From Veillonella sp. T11011-6 (GTDB taxonomy: Bacteria > Bacillota > Negativicutes > Veillonellales > Veillonellaceae): a stretch of 64,000 nucleotides of DNA. Location: contig NZ_PPCW01000001.1 in NCBI RefSeq assembly GCF_002959755.1, positions 744,001-808,000 of the forward strand. The letters run 5' to 3'. Shown piece after piece: positions 55,400 through 64,000 of this stretch. A program made the position numbers and the translations under genes. Numbering within the stretch: the stretch's first letter is position 1; every line of letters starts with the position of its first letter. Under the pieces are notes generated by a model. It did not search any database and was not told where the DNA came from. It worked only from the letters and a program-made list of their open reading frames with translations.

Positions 55400-55431
55400 A
55401 AAAGAGGCTAGCATGGCTAGCCTCTTTTTTT
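55400..55431. terminator. Bidirectional terminator
   Basis: 13-bp perfect stem of AAAAGAGGCTAGC with its complement (short loop), followed by a T-run; shared by the plus-strand CPYC gene and the converging YgbA-like gene. Confidence 0.9.
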
Positions 55432-55746
55432 GTCTTTCCATTCAAGATACATATGTCTAATGACTTGGATCGGCGATACCAGTAACATCCTTGGTCCACC
55501 ATAACGCATAATTTCACGGATTTTTTCACGATAATTAGGTGCATAGCAATGGGTTTTACATACACTACAGAATGTTTTAGTTTCCATATGAGGACATGCA
55601 TCAATGCGATGCTCCGCATATTCCCAAACCTTTTCGCAATCCTCACATAGCTGCCCCTTAGGAGTATGGTGCTTATTATGACAATAGATGCCAATAATTT
55701 GGTACATAGTTTTTAGTTCTAACTTACGTTTTTCATCAACTGTCAT
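55417..55746 (-). CDS. YgbA-like nitrous-oxide-stimulated-promoter family protein
   Basis: 109 residues with a cysteine/histidine-rich core: IGIYCHNKHH, LCEDCEKVWEYAEHRIDACPH, FCSVCKTHCYAPNYREKIR. It resembles YgbA_NO, a family linked to nitrosative stress and probably metal-binding. It is 9 nt after the methyltransferase gene, which it may serve. The last codons overlap the shared terminator. Confidence 0.85.
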   Translation of the reverse strand: MTVDEKRKLELKTMYQIIGIYCHNKHHTPKGQLCEDCEKVWEYAEHRIDACPHMETKTFCSVCKTHCYAPNYREKIREIMRYGGPRMLLVSPIQVIRHMYLEWKDKKRG

Positions 55747-55755
55747 ACGGCTCTC

Positions 55756-56571
55756 CTATTTCACAGACCATAATACCCAAGCCACTTTATCAACCGTTTT
55801 ATTATGGATTTCTCCATTAATGGCTAATTGTTCAATGAGATTTCTAATTTCTACTTTCATATCTTCAATATCGCCCCATGTATTATTATGAAGTCGCATA
55901 GCAAAGTAATTAACCGCTTTATCAAGACTCATAACCTCTGTTTCAGGCACTGTTTTATAAATCACTTTTACATTATGCCCTATTTCATGAATAACATCTA
56001 AACATGCTTTCATCTTACCATCCCATGGGAATGAATCGCGACCAAAGAAATGTTCAGATAACATATCTACCGTTTCATCGCTGCGTTCACTAAAAGCGAT
56101 CCACAAGCATTTATCCTTACTTGATTCATGCATGGCGCGAATGTTTTCTACATCAAACATGATCGGACAGAAAATACTATATGTTAAATCAAAGGTTTTA
56201 TCCCATTTTAGTTCACGGCGAGTTTCATCGGACCAAGGCGCAATATACAAGCTAAGATCTAAACCTTCTGACTCTGCTAATTGTTTAGCACCACGAATCA
56301 TACCATCAGATAAATCTATACCTGTTGCCTTATAGCCTTCACGAGCCAATCCTAATGCATAGTCACATACACCACAGCCAATATCAAGGGTACAACCGTC
56401 TTTAGGGGGCAAAAGATTTTCATTCTTCAAGAAGGATAAAAACTCTGTAACCTGCGCCTTACGATCGTCCCGATTGTGCATTTCTACAAAGTAATTAGAT
56501 CGATTATTCCACGCATCTTGCTCATCACGCCAAGTTTTGTCGACGGTGAGTTCTTGTATTCTATTTGTCAT
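55756..56571 (-). CDS. Class I SAM-dependent methyltransferase
   Basis: 271 residues. SAM motif I LDIGCGVCDYALGLA, acidic motif II TGIDLSDGMI, and a C-terminal extension (NTWGDIEDMKVEIRNLIEQL). Methyl acceptor unknown. GAGGAG precedes the ATG. Co-transcribed with the YgbA-like gene. Confidence 0.85.
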   Translation of the reverse strand: MTNRIQELTVDKTWRDEQDAWNNRSNYFVEMHNRDDRKAQVTEFLSFLKNENLLPPKDGCTLDIGCGVCDYALGLAREGYKATGIDLSDGMIRGAKQLAESEGLDLSLYIAPWSDETRRELKWDKTFDLTYSIFCPIMFDVENIRAMHESSKDKCLWIAFSERSDETVDMLSEHFFGRDSFPWDGKMKACLDVIHEIGHNVKVIYKTVPETEVMSLDKAVNYFAMRLHNNTWGDIEDMKVEIRNLIEQLAINGEIHNKTVDKVAWVLWSVK

Positions 56572-56844
56572 TCTATCTCCTCTGTATCACTACATCAAAA
56601 CTATGCAATGATACAATTTAGTACTTTATTAATCTTAATTAGATAATCTATATGTTATTCATCACGTCCTATATGCCTAGTGTTCCAGCTAGGATGTTCA
56701 GATTTTCACAAGGACATTTTTATTGTACATCATTCTCAAAATAAAATGTGTTACTCAAATCACATTTACACGCTATTTCAATACTATCAAATATAAAATC
56801 CTATATGGAGCTTTTAGCTGTACCACATCCCCTATATATCATCA
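56572..56844. other. Intergenic spacer upstream of the methyltransferase gene
   Basis: AT-rich DNA of about 270 bases with the promoter area of the methyltransferase operon; an unsupported plus-strand open frame from 56723 lacks a ribosome site. Confidence 0.5.
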
Positions 56845-56879
56845 TAAAAAAACCTCCACTCATTGGAGTAGAGGTTTTC
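56845..56879 (-). terminator. Terminator of the 43-residue gene
   Basis: AAAACCTC/GAGGTTTT with inner ACTC/GAGT pairing and seven T on the minus strand. Nothing else upstream on that strand explains it except the small frame at 56944-57075. Confidence 0.8.
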
Positions 56880-56943
56880 TAAATCATTTATATCAACAAT
56901 ATGCTCATTACTTCGTAGCTGTTCAGATCCAGTAATGAAAGCT

Positions 56944-57075
56944 TCACGTAGACCCTAATTTCTTCTCTAATAATTTTCTTGTTTCCCTCTTGAGTAAAGG
57001 CTTTTTAATGCCGAAAAATACGGCAATGGTGGGAATCAACATATACACCCTTACTCCATTTAGTAGTTCGTGCAT
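56944..57075 (-). CDS. Candidate 43-residue small protein
   Basis: Open frame MHELLNGVRVYMLIPTIAVF followed by a basic tail (KKPLLKRETRKLLEKK), a short hydrophobic helix plus positively charged end. The nearest Shine-Dalgarno, AGGAGAG, is unusually far (about 16 nt). A strong minus-strand terminator about 65 bp downstream shows that something is transcribed here. It could be a small membrane peptide or a degraded gene end. Confidence 0.45.
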   Translation of the reverse strand: MHELLNGVRVYMLIPTIAVFFGIKKPLLKRETRKLLEKKLGST

Positions 57076-57172
57076 GTATTTCTATTCGTTTCTCTCCTAT
57101 TACTAGAGTTAATATAGCTGTTTCATATATTATTTATATTTATTATAATAAAGAAAAGGAGGCTTTGAAAGT

Positions 57173-57592
57173 ATGGGAAAATATATGATAATCCTTATGT
57201 TTCTATTGGTCGCTATTGCTGTAGTTTTTGCTACTTATAACTTATCTATAATTAGATCTATGCCTCCTGAAGAGCGTTATAAACTTCTTTACTTTAAGGA
57301 TGATCAAGTCTCTATAGGCATTGGCTTAGCAAGAAGAACATTTAAATTAAGCGATATTCGTGAGGTACGTTTTTCTAAAGGAAAACAATTCCGTAGTATG
57401 GGTAGCTGGGCCGGCAGAATGCAAATTTGTAAACTAAATGGTAAAACAAGCCGTTGGATAGAATTTGATGGTACTGTCTATTACAAAAAGATGGTATATA
57501 TAACTAATGAAGAAATCATTGATAAATCAATAGACTTACTGATGAATGAATTTCAAGCACGAGGAATTCGTTGTACTAAATATAGATGCTAA
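57173..57592 (+). CDS. Membrane-anchored hypothetical protein
   Basis: 139 residues behind AAAGGAGG. One N-terminal membrane segment (MIILMFLLVAIAVVFATYNL) then a basic, beta-rich cytoplasmic-type domain (about 40-139; VSIGIGLARRTFKLSDIREV and SRWIEFDGTVYYKKMVY) resembling PH-like folds, not firmly. No family named. It is a lone plus-strand gene with its own terminator. Confidence 0.7.
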   Translation: MGKYMIILMFLLVAIAVVFATYNLSIIRSMPPEERYKLLYFKDDQVSIGIGLARRTFKLSDIREVRFSKGKQFRSMGSWAGRMQICKLNGKTSRWIEFDGTVYYKKMVYITNEEIIDKSIDLLMNEFQARGIRCTKYRC

Positions 57593-57640
57593 CATATAAT
57601 TTTCTGAACTATACATCAACCTAAAGAATAAAGACACATA

Positions 57641-57675
57641 AAAAGGCTTCTCGAAATTTCGAGAAGCCTTTTATT
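57641..57675. terminator. Bidirectional terminator
   Basis: 32-bp perfect palindrome from AAAAGGCTTCTCGAAA and its complement, serving the plus-strand hypothetical and the minus-strand tRNA-Arg. Confidence 0.9.
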
Positions 57676-57750
57676 TGGTGCGCCTAGCAGGAATCGAACC
57701 TGCGCACCCGGTTCCGGAGACCGGCGCTCTATCCCCTGAGCTATAGGCGC
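57676..57750 (-). tRNA. tRNA-Arg (anticodon CCG)
   Basis: 75-nt cloverleaf with encoded CCA: acceptor GCGCCTA/TAGGCGC, anticodon stem CCGGT/ACCGG with loop CTCCGGA, T-arm GCAGG TTCGATT CCTGC. It reads CGG codons. Confidence 0.97.
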
Positions 57751-57827
57751 ATGAATACCTAAAAATTATATCATATAACGCTATGGTTCGGTAGTATAAA
57801 GTATATACAAGCACTAGGTACGTATCG

Positions 57828-57872
57828 AAAAACCCCTAATATTAAGTTGTCCGTCAACTAATATTAGAGGTT
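57828..57872 (-). terminator. Terminator of the tyrosine phosphatase gene
   Basis: Long stem (CTAATATTA and its complement plus GTTG/CAAC) with AACC/GGTT base and T-tail on the minus strand. Confidence 0.8.
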
Positions 57873-57879
57873 ACGTTTA

Positions 57880-58338
57880 TTACATATTCACTTTAATTAG
57901 TTCTAGCAACGCATCACAGCTACGACTTACATCGTCATAGGTTTCATCAAAATTCCGAGTATACCAAGGATCCTTTACATCACGGCTTTCACCAACAAAA
58001 GACATAGCCTTGAATACCTTAGAATCTAAATCATCGCCAATAATTTGTTTTAAATTACGTCCATTATTTTCATCCATGATAATGAGGTAATCGAAGTTGT
58101 GATAGTCATCAACAGTTACTTGGCGAGCCTTACGACAAGTATAAGGAATACCCATTTCATCTAGCTTTTGCTTAGTCCCATAATGAGTATCGTTGCCTAT
58201 CTCCTCACGAGATGTAGCGGCAGACTCAACGTAAATAGAATCGCTAAGTCCAGCTTTCGCAACGATATGCCTCATATAAAATTCTGCCATCGTTGAACGA
58301 CAAATATTACCGTGACATATGAATAAAACCTTAACCAT
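57880..58338 (-). CDS. Low-molecular-weight protein-tyrosine phosphatase
   Basis: 152 residues, start taken at the second of two adjacent ATGs because AGGAG is then at proper spacing. P-loop CHGNICRSTMAEF near the N-terminus and the acid DPWYTRNFDETY near the C-terminus. These phosphatases act on tyrosine-phosphorylated proteins or, in some bacteria, on arginine phosphate. It lies 34 bp after a FMN-reductase gene, perhaps one operon. Confidence 0.92.
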   Translation of the reverse strand: MVKVLFICHGNICRSTMAEFYMRHIVAKAGLSDSIYVESAATSREEIGNDTHYGTKQKLDEMGIPYTCRKARQVTVDDYHNFDYLIIMDENNGRNLKQIIGDDLDSKVFKAMSFVGESRDVKDPWYTRNFDETYDDVSRSCDALLELIKVNM

Positions 58339-58374
58339 CATAACTCCTCTAGTAACTCAACAATCGATAAGTTA

Positions 58375-59016
58375 TTAACGCACAAAGTTCGTAGATACTT
58401 TTTTCTCTTTATCTGTATCTGGATATGGCACACCTTGCTCCTTAGCTACAGCAAAGCTACGCATCATCCAAATCATATTTCTCGCCAAGTTGCGCATTGT
58501 TTGCATACCTTCTTCATCTTGCTTAGCATCTTCTGCTACTAGACCATGGCTAATATTCCAATATGTAGAGCCTGCAATTGGCATTTGAGAAATACCAAAG
58601 TATTTATTGAGTACATCAAAGGAAGCCGTTGTACCACCGCGACGAGCCACGGCGATAGATGCACCTGGCTTAAAGGCAAATGGATTTGGCTTTACACTTT
58701 CTGCACTAAAGAACACGCGATCTAAGAAGGATAAAATACGGCCACTCGGATGAGCATAATATACAGGTGTTGCAAAGATAAAGCCATCTGCATCCTTCGC
58801 TTTTTCTACAAAGGCATTTACATCATCATCCTTGAATACACATTCTCCATGTTCAAAACAATAACCGCATTGAATACAATCGCGAATAGGTTTATTGCCT
58901 AGCTGAATGACCTCTGTATCTACATTGGCTTCACTAAATACCTTTTGTACCTCTTGTATAGCTTGCATTGTTGTGCCATTTACATGGCTACTACCATTTA
59001 CGATTAGAACTTTCAT
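58375..59016 (-). CDS. NADPH-dependent FMN reductase / flavodoxin-fold oxidoreductase
   Basis: 213 residues. FMN loop NGSSHVNGTT, a CIQCGYCFEHGECVFKDD cysteine set (ferredoxin-like CX2CX2C pattern), and FATPVYYAHPSG. Such iron-sulfur flavoproteins reduce quinones or FMN under anaerobic conditions. GGAGG precedes the ATG. Confidence 0.88.
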   Translation of the reverse strand: MKVLIVNGSSHVNGTTMQAIQEVQKVFSEANVDTEVIQLGNKPIRDCIQCGYCFEHGECVFKDDDVNAFVEKAKDADGFIFATPVYYAHPSGRILSFLDRVFFSAESVKPNPFAFKPGASIAVARRGGTTASFDVLNKYFGISQMPIAGSTYWNISHGLVAEDAKQDEEGMQTMRNLARNMIWMMRSFAVAKEQGVPYPDTDKEKKVSTNFVR

Positions 59017-59171
59017 ATTATATCCTCCAAACTCTTACTTAAGAAGTTACATATTAACTAGCCTTTATATACTATCACAGAAATACAAAATTGTTAAAGT
59101 CTGTCCATCACAGCAAGCCAGTTAATGTTTGCCTATTTGCCGATAAAGAATAATTCACATAGACACTTTTA

Positions 59172-59220
59172 TATAAAAAACTCTGTAGCACCTTACCCAC
59201 AAGCAACTACAGAGTTTTTA
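59172..59220 (-). terminator. Terminator of the autotransporter gene
   Basis: 13-bp stem AAAAACTCTGTAG with its complement around an 18-nt loop. Confidence 0.8.
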
Positions 59221-59229
59221 TCTATTTAA

Positions 59230-61476
59230 TTAAAAGTTATGTCTAACGCCTGCATCGATACGCCATGTATTATCTATGGTAGCACCAAAGTTTTTAGTGA
59301 GTGTGCCATATAGATATGTACTAGGACGAACGTTCCAAGAACCGCCGATTTCCGCATCAAGCCAAGTATCCTTCAAGTCAACTGTGGTTTGAACTGTTGG
59401 GTTACCTGGTGCAGAATATGTAGTATTTACCTTACCAGAGAATTCATGAGCTAGTGCTAATTTAGCAAAGATATTGGATTTTTCTGTTTCTTTACCAATA
59501 CCAATGCCGATTCTACCTACAGCAGAGTTCACAGCATCAGATTTAACATGCATAGATCCGCCGCCTACAATAGTTGCATCATAGGATACACCATTTAAAT
59601 GACCTAGAATAAATTCTACACTAGGGTCGATATAGAAACCATTTTGTTTTTTAATGCGTTTGCCATATTCAGCACTCAAGGATGTACCAAATGTATGGTA
59701 GTTACCATTCAAACGTTGACCACTCATAGAGTTAAGGCTATAGTCGTTGGATAATCTATTACCACGAGCAATGATATCTATATACCGACCATCATCATGT
59801 TGCTTTGTACCATATAAGGCTATACCGCCAAGCTTACCGTCGCCACTGCCGTTGGCATAAGAGTTACTAGATGTACTGTAATCTAGGGCACCGCCGAAAA
59901 TCCAGCCATTGGAGGCTTTATGATCATATCCAATTTGTACGCCATTGTACGTCATATGTGCATCAGCACCATCTGTAATCTTAGATTTACCACCTATATA
60001 TTTAGCCCATACTCCTTTATCTGTATTAGCTAGACGAAGATCACCTAAACGGCGTTGTAAATCATTAGTATTATTTTTCCACGCCATAACTGTTGAAGTA
60101 AGGGCAGATTTTGTGCCACCTACGAGCGACGATTCACTAGCACGAACAACTTTTGTTGTATCATCTACAACGAGATGACCTTGAGAATCAAAATGATCTG
60201 CCCCTAGGTCTGCAACAGCACCAGGTGTAGTAACGCCTTCATTAATTTGAACTGTTGTGCTAAGTTTCTTATCATTGCCTGTGTATTGTAATTTCTTAGC
60301 TAATGCTTGAATATCCTTTTTGTAGCTTGCATCGTCGATGGTATTACCGGAATGGTCGCCTAACATTGTAATATGGCTATTATCCGCCGCATGTTCAACG
60401 ACGATTTGGCCTTTTTCAGCTTCGCTTGCTGGTACGCCAGATTTATAAATGGCATTCACATAGCCGCTATAATTTTGAATCGTAATAGGACGAGCATCGA
60501 TAGGATGAATATTCCCTGCTGCAGTTGGATTAACACCACCTACAAGATTGCGAACCTTACTCCCCTTATATAAGTACGCTGCATTATCACCAGATTTACG
60601 TTCTTTCTTAGGTGTAGGACGCTCTATACCAATCCACTCATTATTCCAAGTTGCGCCATTTTGTAGGTAAATATCGGCACCAGAGTTATGAGGATTTTTA
60701 TTGCTTTCTGCATATTCATTTAATACAGCACCTGTGAGACTAGAATTTGGTGTTGTGAAAGCTAGACCTACATTCGTCGGCTCTTCATTATGGTTTGGAT
60801 CACGTCCATAATCCTTGTCGATTAAGCCCACATTGCCAACAGCAACTAATTCTTTAGAGCCTGGGTGTTTACCATCGGAACCAGCATTTACGTACACATC
60901 GCCTTCTTCCGCTACTACAGAATAGGTATCAGATGTTTCTAACGGATGTGTAATGATACGACCCCCACCATCAACGATAATATGGCCTCGTTGATTAGCT
61001 TGTAAGCCTACACCGATAGCATCAATATCTACATTACCTTTAACGTGAATATTGGTATCCCCAAAATCTCGGTCCGGATTATCCTTGCTGAGACGTGGCA
61101 CCTTCCCACCGTAACCAGCATAAACAGCACTCATATAATAATGACCTAATTCTCGCTTCGATGCTGGTGCATCATTCTTTAATCGTACAATAAGGTCTTT
61201 ATCTACCGTTAGTTGTGAACCAAAGCCATTATAGATGCCTGTAACGTTCTTACTTTTACCGGCCTCTGTTAAACTTTTACCATGTACATTAACTGTTAAT
61301 GTATCCTCTATGTGTTTAACCTCAGGTTGCGTTTGTACTGGTGACCCCATTGTTAACCCCAGTAACTCCTCTGCTTTATCGCTAGAAACATTAATTTCTG
61401 TAGCCATTGCAGAATAAGATATACCTGTTAATACTAGTGCAGTCATCACGGCTGATACATGACGTCTAATCTTCAT
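59230..61476 (-). CDS. Type V autotransporter protein
   Basis: 748 residues. Signal peptide (about 1-26, ending YSAMA), a passenger of about 450 residues with beta-helix-like sequence (repeated NVDIDAIGVGLQANQRGHIIVDGG-type strands), and a C-terminal 12-strand barrel (about 480-748) ending in RIDAGVRHNF with the final phenylalanine used by BAM. It displays an adhesin-like passenger on the outer membrane. It proves a diderm envelope for the source organism. AAGGAGAG precedes the ATG. Confidence 0.92.
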   Translation of the reverse strand: MKIRRHVSAVMTALVLTGISYSAMATEINVSSDKAEELLGLTMGSPVQTQPEVKHIEDTLTVNVHGKSLTEAGKSKNVTGIYNGFGSQLTVDKDLIVRLKNDAPASKRELGHYYMSAVYAGYGGKVPRLSKDNPDRDFGDTNIHVKGNVDIDAIGVGLQANQRGHIIVDGGGRIITHPLETSDTYSVVAEEGDVYVNAGSDGKHPGSKELVAVGNVGLIDKDYGRDPNHNEEPTNVGLAFTTPNSSLTGAVLNEYAESNKNPHNSGADIYLQNGATWNNEWIGIERPTPKKERKSGDNAAYLYKGSKVRNLVGGVNPTAAGNIHPIDARPITIQNYSGYVNAIYKSGVPASEAEKGQIVVEHAADNSHITMLGDHSGNTIDDASYKKDIQALAKKLQYTGNDKKLSTTVQINEGVTTPGAVADLGADHFDSQGHLVVDDTTKVVRASESSLVGGTKSALTSTVMAWKNNTNDLQRRLGDLRLANTDKGVWAKYIGGKSKITDGADAHMTYNGVQIGYDHKASNGWIFGGALDYSTSSNSYANGSGDGKLGGIALYGTKQHDDGRYIDIIARGNRLSNDYSLNSMSGQRLNGNYHTFGTSLSAEYGKRIKKQNGFYIDPSVEFILGHLNGVSYDATIVGGGSMHVKSDAVNSAVGRIGIGIGKETEKSNIFAKLALAHEFSGKVNTTYSAPGNPTVQTTVDLKDTWLDAEIGGSWNVRPSTYLYGTLTKNFGATIDNTWRIDAGVRHNF

Positions 61477-61550
61477 AATTCTCTCCTTCTTATATCATGC
61501 TTATAATACTCTCACTAAATCACATAAAATTTATAACACCTAAAAAGCAC

Positions 61551-61585
61551 AAAAAGACCCCCTTAGTCCAACTAAGGAGGTCTTC
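61551..61585 (-). terminator. Terminator of the DUF4198 gene
   Basis: AAGACC/GGTCTT and CCTTAGT/ACTAAGG stems; T-run on the minus strand. Confidence 0.85.
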
Positions 61586-61626
61586 TATTAACTCACACAC
61601 TCGGTAAGTACTAAAATTACTAATTA

Positions 61627-62349
61627 TTATTCTTCAGGAGAAATAAGGAAGGACAATGCACTAAAGTATTTATTTTGTTCCCCTTTATTTTGTGTAGGGA
61701 ATGCAACTTCAACACCTACTACATTTAAGCCATCTGCTGTAACAGCTACAGTAGCTTTACCATTTTCATCTGCTTTAGCTTCACCAGTTAAATCATTTAC
61801 TAAATCTTTGATAAGAGGTGCATTCGCATATGGTTTACCATCTTTAAACACTTGGATTTCATATGTATCACCTTTTCTTAATGTCAATGGATTAACAGAA
61901 GGTACAATTTGAATAAATGCATTCTTATCTACAAATGGTTTTGCTTGTGCATTCCAGTAATGAACATCATATTTGATAGCATGTGTACTCTTAACCGCAC
62001 CAGGAACTTCGGTGATTGGTTTATGAATTGTTTTACCATCTTTAGTCTTAGTCCAGTAGCCATAATCAAAATTAGTTACAGTTACACCAAGGTCTGCTGG
62101 TGGAATAATAGCTACATTTTTTTCATGCTTCACAACTTGTACAGGAATTTGTTTGCCTTGTACATCATATCCAGTAATATTTTTTACCATATCTGCACTA
62201 TAAGCATTATCTACAGGACCCTCACCTAATACAAGTACTTTTTCATCTGTACGGTTAGCGAAGAACACACCATGTGCATCAACAGAAGAGCATACACTAC
62301 CTGCAGCTAAACCTACAGCAAATAAAGAAGCTAGAATTTTCTTATTCAT
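61627..62349 (-). CDS. DUF4198 periplasmic protein
   Basis: 240 residues from the ATG at 62349 behind GGAGG. Signal peptide (about 1-25, ...SSVDA) with cleavage that would leave an N-terminal histidine (HGVFFANR), a feature of copper/nickel-binding periplasmic proteins. The rest is beta-sandwich sequence with a KPYANAPLIKDLVNDLTGEA-type Ig-like domain, as in DUF4198. A role in metal uptake is known for the family; not shown here. Confidence 0.82.
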   Translation of the reverse strand: MNKKILASLFAVGLAAGSVCSSVDAHGVFFANRTDEKVLVLGEGPVDNAYSADMVKNITGYDVQGKQIPVQVVKHEKNVAIIPPADLGVTVTNFDYGYWTKTKDGKTIHKPITEVPGAVKSTHAIKYDVHYWNAQAKPFVDKNAFIQIVPSVNPLTLRKGDTYEIQVFKDGKPYANAPLIKDLVNDLTGEAKADENGKATVAVTADGLNVVGVEVAFPTQNKGEQNKYFSALSFLISPEE

Positions 62350-62563
62350 AAGAACCTCCATAATCAATAACTAATTTCAACAAACTTGATATTATTATAC
62401 ATCGTCATGGATATTCCGTATATACCGATACCCCTATCAGCAAGACTTTATGCAAAGTAAGTATATACAAGGTTCTATATAGCAATTAATCATAAATGAT
62501 AAAATTATCATCTATTTTTCATATGAATATAATAAATAGGAATATCCTCTTTGTTATATGTAA

Positions 62564-62596
62564 TAAAAACGACGCCCCCATAGGAGCGTCGTTTTA
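62564..62596 (-). terminator. Terminator of typA
   Basis: 10-bp perfect stem AAAACGACGC/GCGTCGTTTT, T-tail on the minus strand. Confidence 0.85.
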
Positions 62597-62610
62597 TATC
62601 ACTAAGGATA

Positions 62611-64000
62611 TTATTTTTTGTTTTTAGCAGCTTTCGCACGTGCGTTACGATCAAGGATTGTTTTACGCATACGAATGCTTTCAGGTGTTACTTCAACAAG
62701 TTCATCATCGTTAATCCATTCAAGAGCTTGTTCCAAGGAGAAGATGCGAGGTGGAGTCAAGCGTACTGCTTCGTCAGAGGAGCTGGAACGCATGTTAGTA
62801 ACGTGTTTTTTCTTACATGGGTTAACATCCATATCAAGTTCACGAGTATTTTCACCGATAACTTGGCCTGCGTACACGTCTTGGTTAGGACCAACGAACA
62901 ATGTACCGCGATCTTGAACAGAGTTCAAGCCATATGGAGTAGTTTCGCCATTTTCAAATGCTACCAAGGCACCGCGTGTACGGGAAGGAATTTCGCCTTT
63001 GTATGGTGCATAACCATGGAATACATGGTTCATGATACCATTACCTTTTGTAGCTGTTAAGAATTGTGCACGGAAACCGATCAAACCACGTGCAGGAATT
63101 ACGAATTCCATACGAAGGTAACCAGCTAACTCAACCATGTTAGTCAATTCAGCTTTACGTTGACCAAGATTTTCCATTACAGTACCCATGAATTCTTGAG
63201 GTACGTCGATAGTCAATGCTTCTAATGGTTCGCACAATTTGTCGTTAATAGTTTTGAAAATTACGCGAGGTTTACCTACTTGTAATTCATAGCCTTCACG
63301 ACGCATAGTTTCGATCAATACAGCCAAATGCAATTCGCCACGGCCAGATACTTTGAAAGCATCTGCAGAATCAGTTTCTTCTACCTTCATAGAAACGTTA
63401 GTTTCTACTTCGCGGAACAAACGATCGCGCAAGTGACGGGATGTAACGAATTCACCTTCACGGCCTGCGAATGGAGAGTTGTTTACAGAGAATACCATGG
63501 ACAATGTTGGTTCGTCGATGGAGATGGATGGCAATGCTTCAGGATTTTCAGCATCTGCTACTGTTTCGCCGATATTGATATCGTCGATACCAGCGAACGC
63601 AATGATATCACCCATTTCAGCTTCGTCAGTTTCAACACGGTTCAAGCCATTGTATGTATATACACGACCGATTTTCGCTTTACGAGTGCTTTCACCAGTC
63701 ATGATAGCTACTTGTTGGTTAGGTTTCATTTTACCGCGAACGATACGGCCTACTGCGATTTTACCGATGAAGTTATCGTAATCAAGTGTAGTAACCATGA
63801 ATTGAAGAGGACCTTCCAAATCACCTTGTGGTGCAGGAATTTCTTCGATCAATGTTTCAAACAATGGTTCCATATTTACAGCTTCGTCATCCCAGTTAGT
63901 TTTAGCCACACCAGCACGAGCAGATGCGTATACTACAGGGAAATCTAGTTGGTCATCATCAGCTTCAAGTTCCATGAACAATTCAAGAACTTCATCTTCA
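62611..64000 (-). CDS. typA: Ribosome-associated GTPase TypA/BipA, N-terminus outside window
   Basis: Partial: the last 463 residues or so are visible and the frame is open to the right edge, so the GTPase domain is mostly missing. Visible are the end of the G domain (EVLELFMELEADDDQ, YASARAG), the EF-G-like beta-barrel (GKIAVGRIVRGKMK), domain V (KPRVIFKTI) and the TypA-specific C-terminal domain (RTRGALVAFENG, HVTNMRSSSSDEAV). TypA binds ribosomes and supports assembly and growth under stress or cold. Confidence 0.95.
   Translation of the reverse strand, partial: EDEVLELFMELEADDDQLDFPVVYASARAGVAKTNWDDEAVNMEPLFETLIEEIPAPQGDLEGPLQFMVTTLDYDNFIGKIAVGRIVRGKMKPNQQVAIMTGESTRKAKIGRVYTYNGLNRVETDEAEMGDIIAFAGIDDINIGETVADAENPEALPSISIDEPTLSMVFSVNNSPFAGREGEFVTSRHLRDRLFREVETNVSMKVEETDSADAFKVSGRGELHLAVLIETMRREGYELQVGKPRVIFKTINDKLCEPLEALTIDVPQEFMGTVMENLGQRKAELTNMVELAGYLRMEFVIPARGLIGFRAQFLTATKGNGIMNHVFHGYAPYKGEIPSRTRGALVAFENGETTPYGLNSVQDRGTLFVGPNQDVYAGQVIGENTRELDMDVNPCKKKHVTNMRSSSSDEAVRLTPPRIFSLEQALEWINDDELVEVTPESIRMRKTILDRNARAKAAKNKK

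Noticed and set aside
63328-63948. 206-residue plus-strand open frame
   Set aside because: Lies wholly antisense to typA and has no ribosome site or recognisable domain.
1-64000. CRISPR array, prophage or rRNA operon
   Set aside because: No regularly spaced direct repeats of suitable length, no phage structural genes and no rRNA sequence were seen on either strand.

Overview
The window comes from a low-GC, anaerobic, diderm member of the Firmicutes, most likely Veillonella (Negativicutes). The indications are AT-rich intergenic DNA, Firmicutes-like Shine-Dalgarno and terminator style, a type V autotransporter with an outer-membrane beta-barrel (so an outer membrane is present), and lactate/organic-acid style anaerobic metabolism (C4-dicarboxylate carriers, Fe-S tartrate/fumarate-type dehydratase). 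The genus call is inference from protein resemblance; no search was run. Nearly every gene is on the minus strand, so operons read from high to low coordinates. The plus-strand genes are guaC, a CPYC redox protein and a membrane-anchored hypothetical.

Region by region. 1-3850: a ygeX-ygeY-ygeW set led by its own PAS/HTH regulator. 4331-9764: flavodoxin/DUF3793 pair, a secreted protein, glnS, a 2-hydroxyacid dehydrogenase and mscL. 9985-15977: OLD-type ATPase/TOPRIM protein, EamA exporter, thrC, Dyp peroxidase and a small HTH protein. 16067-22198: tRNA-Lys, moaA and MOSC genes, a xanthine/uracil-type permease, fchA and fhs. 22576-25461: an SLC13 carrier and ttdAB-like dehydratase. 25847-29815: two paralogous AraC regulators, a SemiSWEET and an apparently fused epsilon/zeta antitoxin-toxin. 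29948-32811: thiT-like, mobAB fusion and moeA. 32996-36906: guaC, MFS, DcuC. 37030-37775: a decayed IS200/IS605 element. 37884-42741: MerR regulator plus ubiD-transporter-ubiX-lpdD, an aromatic-acid decarboxylation operon. 42858-49877: arginine genes argF, argC, argB, argD with two M20 amidohydrolases. 50222-54895: phosphatase, carbonic anhydrase, ilvBN. 55089-64000: small redox, regulatory and envelope genes, tRNA-Arg, autotransporter, DUF4198 protein and a partial typA.

Functional themes. Purine fermentation is suggested by ygeXYW, the NCS2 permease, molybdenum-cofactor genes and the fchA/fhs one-carbon branch that recovers ATP from formimino/formyl-THF; Veillonella-type cocci are classically known to ferment purines. 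A second theme is proton-consuming or dicarboxylate-exchange energy metabolism (UbiD decarboxylase with carrier, tartrate dehydratase with SLC13 carrier, DcuC). The most notable items are the ubiD/lpdD operon with a textbook 19-bp-spaced MerR promoter and a matching 41-bp operator palindrome, the single-chain epsilon-zeta-like protein inside an AraC duplication, and several palindromic promoter elements. No CRISPR array, prophage or rRNA was seen.
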